Of a stretch of DNA of 5,740 nt, positions 4,452 through 5,740 are shown piece by piece. The notes beneath the pieces were generated by a model. That model was given only the letters and a program-made list of their open reading frames with translations, was not told the DNA's origin and did not search any database. Source of the stretch: Holosporales bacterium (lineage in GTDB: Bacteria; Pseudomonadota; Alphaproteobacteria; BNTO01); NCBI GenBank assembly GCA_031265645.1, contig JAISCJ010000009.1, forward strand, positions 1 to 5,740, given 5' to 3'. The position numbers and the translations under genes are program-made. The first letter of the stretch is position 1, and each line of letters begins with the position of its first letter.

Positions 4452-5740
4452 TTAGAAACTTTGACCAACACTTATGTAAAATTGAATGCTTCGATCTACG
4501 TATTTCCCATCGTGTTTGTTGCTCTCTCTTCGCTTAAACGGCAATGCAATATCAAAGCGAACTGGCCCAAACTTCGTAAAATATCGAACCCCAAACCCCG
4601 CTCCGCAAAGGACATGGTCTCTCATTAGCTCGCCTTTTGACACGCAGCTTGTCTCAAAAAATGCAACTGCGCCAAAGTCTTTCGAGATGCGAACCCTTGG
4701 TTCCACGCAAAATTCTAGAAGGGACGAGCCACCCACGGGTTTGTCTTCACTGTTTAGTTCGCCGCTTAGCTGGTATCCATATGCTCTAACAGAATTGCGT
4801 CCTCCACCATAAAAGCGCTTATCGAAAGGAATGCATGTAAAGTCTTTGATCGCAATTTTGCCCCAGGATAAAAGTGACGCGATCACGGTGACGTTTCCAG
4901 ACTCTGTATCTATTGCTTCGCCCAAGGGAAGATAGCCTTTTACGCTACTTGAAAACACACACATAGCATTTGCCTTGATCGCAGTTGGTTTCGCATCAGA
5001 GCGGAGGCTTCCAAAATAGGGATGGCAAGTCAAGTCAAAGACCATACCAGAGGTAGGGCTAGTCGAATGATTGGCCATATTCACTGTAGTATTCATTGTC
5101 ACGCCAAATAAAGATTGATTCACTGTGTTGTTGATTTGCTTTAACGTGCCATATTCAACAGTTGGTAATACCGAGTATGTAATCATGGATTTTGTGTGTT
5201 TCTTATGCCGGATAAATCCTGCCGTCAATGAGTATTTTTCGCCTTCATACGCTATCGTGTTTAAGTGCTTAATTGACGCATCGGCGTGTAAAACTTGATG
5301 ACGACAAAATGTATCTGGCTTGTTGATGAATGTTGTTGCAGACAGTTCCTTTATTCCTCCTTGGAATATGGCTCCAGCATCAAGAGCCTTTTTCATGAAA
5401 TTTTTATTTTGCCACGTCGCAGAAACGACAACGCCTTCTGTTGCAGCGAAGTAAATTCCGCCACCGATTGTATGAGGTGGTGATGGTATGAGCTCAACCT
5501 TAACAAGCGCCTGGTCATATTTTTTCGGCAATGTCGCTTTAGGACAAGTTCCGCCGTAGTTACGTGACACGGAGAAATCTTGTTCTCCAATTTTTTCAGC
5601 GGAAATGTTTACTTCTGCAAACAGTCCGGAATTTATTAAATCAATCTTTGAATCACTCACATTTGATTGTTTTAAAATGGTCTCTTTTTCTAGGGAGATG
5701 TGCTTGGCAACAAATGATCTCGGAACATCTCCTTCTCCAG
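4452..5740 (-). CDS. tamA: TamA/Omp85-family outer membrane assembly protein (5' end outside window)
   Basis: Members of this family are 16-strand outer-membrane barrels with periplasmic POTRA domains; TamA works with TamB in outer-membrane biogenesis. The reading frame stays open to the right edge, giving 428 visible residues. The first ~50 are the end of a POTRA domain (G-E-G-D-V-P-R-S-F-V ... LINSGLFAEVNI). The rest is a barrel, with the diagnostic L6-strand block KRFYGGGRNSVRAYGYQ, then GGSSLLEFCVEPRVRI, FGAVAFFET, FGPVRFDIALPF and a terminal ...FYISVGQSF ending in Phe, the usual barrel-insertion signal. The conserved L6 motif VRG(F/Y) is V-R-A-Y here (4779-4790). A GTG at 5660 is not the true start, because POTRA sequence continues upstream of it. 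TamA proteins of alphaproteobacteria are usually about 550-650 aa, so the signal peptide and earlier POTRAs probably lie beyond the window. A BamA paralogue is less likely given the KRFYGGG..SVRxYGYQ pattern. Confidence 0.88.
   Translation of the reverse strand, partial: GEGDVPRSFVAKHISLEKETILKQSNVSDSKIDLINSGLFAEVNISAEKIGEQDFSVSRNYGGTCPKATLPKKYDQALVKVELIPSPPHTIGGGIYFAATEGVVVSATWQNKNFMKKALDAGAIFQGGIKELSATTFINKPDTFCRHQVLHADASIKHLNTIAYEGEKYSLTAGFIRHKKHTKSMITYSVLPTVEYGTLKQINNTVNQSLFGVTMNTTVNMANHSTSPTSGMVFDLTCHPYFGSLRSDAKPTAIKANAMCVFSSSVKGYLPLGEAIDTESGNVTVIASLLSWGKIAIKDFTCIPFDKRFYGGGRNSVRAYGYQLSGELNSEDKPVGGSSLLEFCVEPRVRISKDFGAVAFFETSCVSKGELMRDHVLCGAGFGVRYFTKFGPVRFDIALPFKRRESNKHDGKYVDRSIQFYISVGQSF

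Noticed and set aside
4443..4812. Plus-strand ORFs opposite the end of the tamA-like gene
   Set aside because: They are antisense to a conserved barrel sequence and show no ribosome sites or family features.

Overview
The window looks like chromosomal DNA from a moderately AT-rich alphaproteobacterium. The L19 protein (148 aa, alpha-type VKVNVKVVEG and RRAKLYYLR blocks plus a C-terminal tail) and the alpha-type end of TrmD point there. A very divergent, shortened RpoH-like sigma factor, a group II intron remnant and an unrecognised secreted protein would suit a host-associated lineage (Rickettsiales/Holosporales-like). That last placement is inference, and no gene here fixes the genus.

Layout from left to right. 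(i) Positions 1 to about 118 are the 3' end of a group II intron: domain V with its AGC triad and CG bulge, then domain VI with a bulged A. (ii) A short AT-rich leader precedes a 261-aa cysteine-rich secreted or lipoprotein ORF (243-1028) that I do not recognise. (iii) A promoter overlapping the end of that ORF leads into a 237-aa RpoH-type sigma factor (1084-1797). It keeps regions 2 and 4 but lacks the RpoH box and most of the sigma-3 region. (iv) After a 177-bp spacer comes a compact plus-strand unit trmD-rplS-tilS (1975-4218): tRNA m1G37 methyltransferase, ribosomal protein L19 and tRNA-Ile lysidine synthetase. (v) A complete tRNA-Gly(GCC) gene follows (4284-4358), with encoded CCA and one C-A acceptor mismatch. 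(vi) Convergent to all of this is the 3' part of a TamA/Omp85-family outer-membrane assembly gene (4452 to beyond 5740, minus). Its frame stays open to the window edge through a last POTRA domain.

The central block is translation-oriented: two tRNA-modifying enzymes, a ribosomal protein and a tRNA gene. The left part pairs a probable stress sigma factor with an envelope or secreted protein of unknown role, and the right part is an outer-membrane biogenesis factor. The most unusual item is the sigma factor, whose domain set (sigma-2 plus sigma-4, short linker) resembles an ECF sigma although its sequence is RpoH-like. No CRISPR array, rRNA, complete insertion sequence or phage module is visible.
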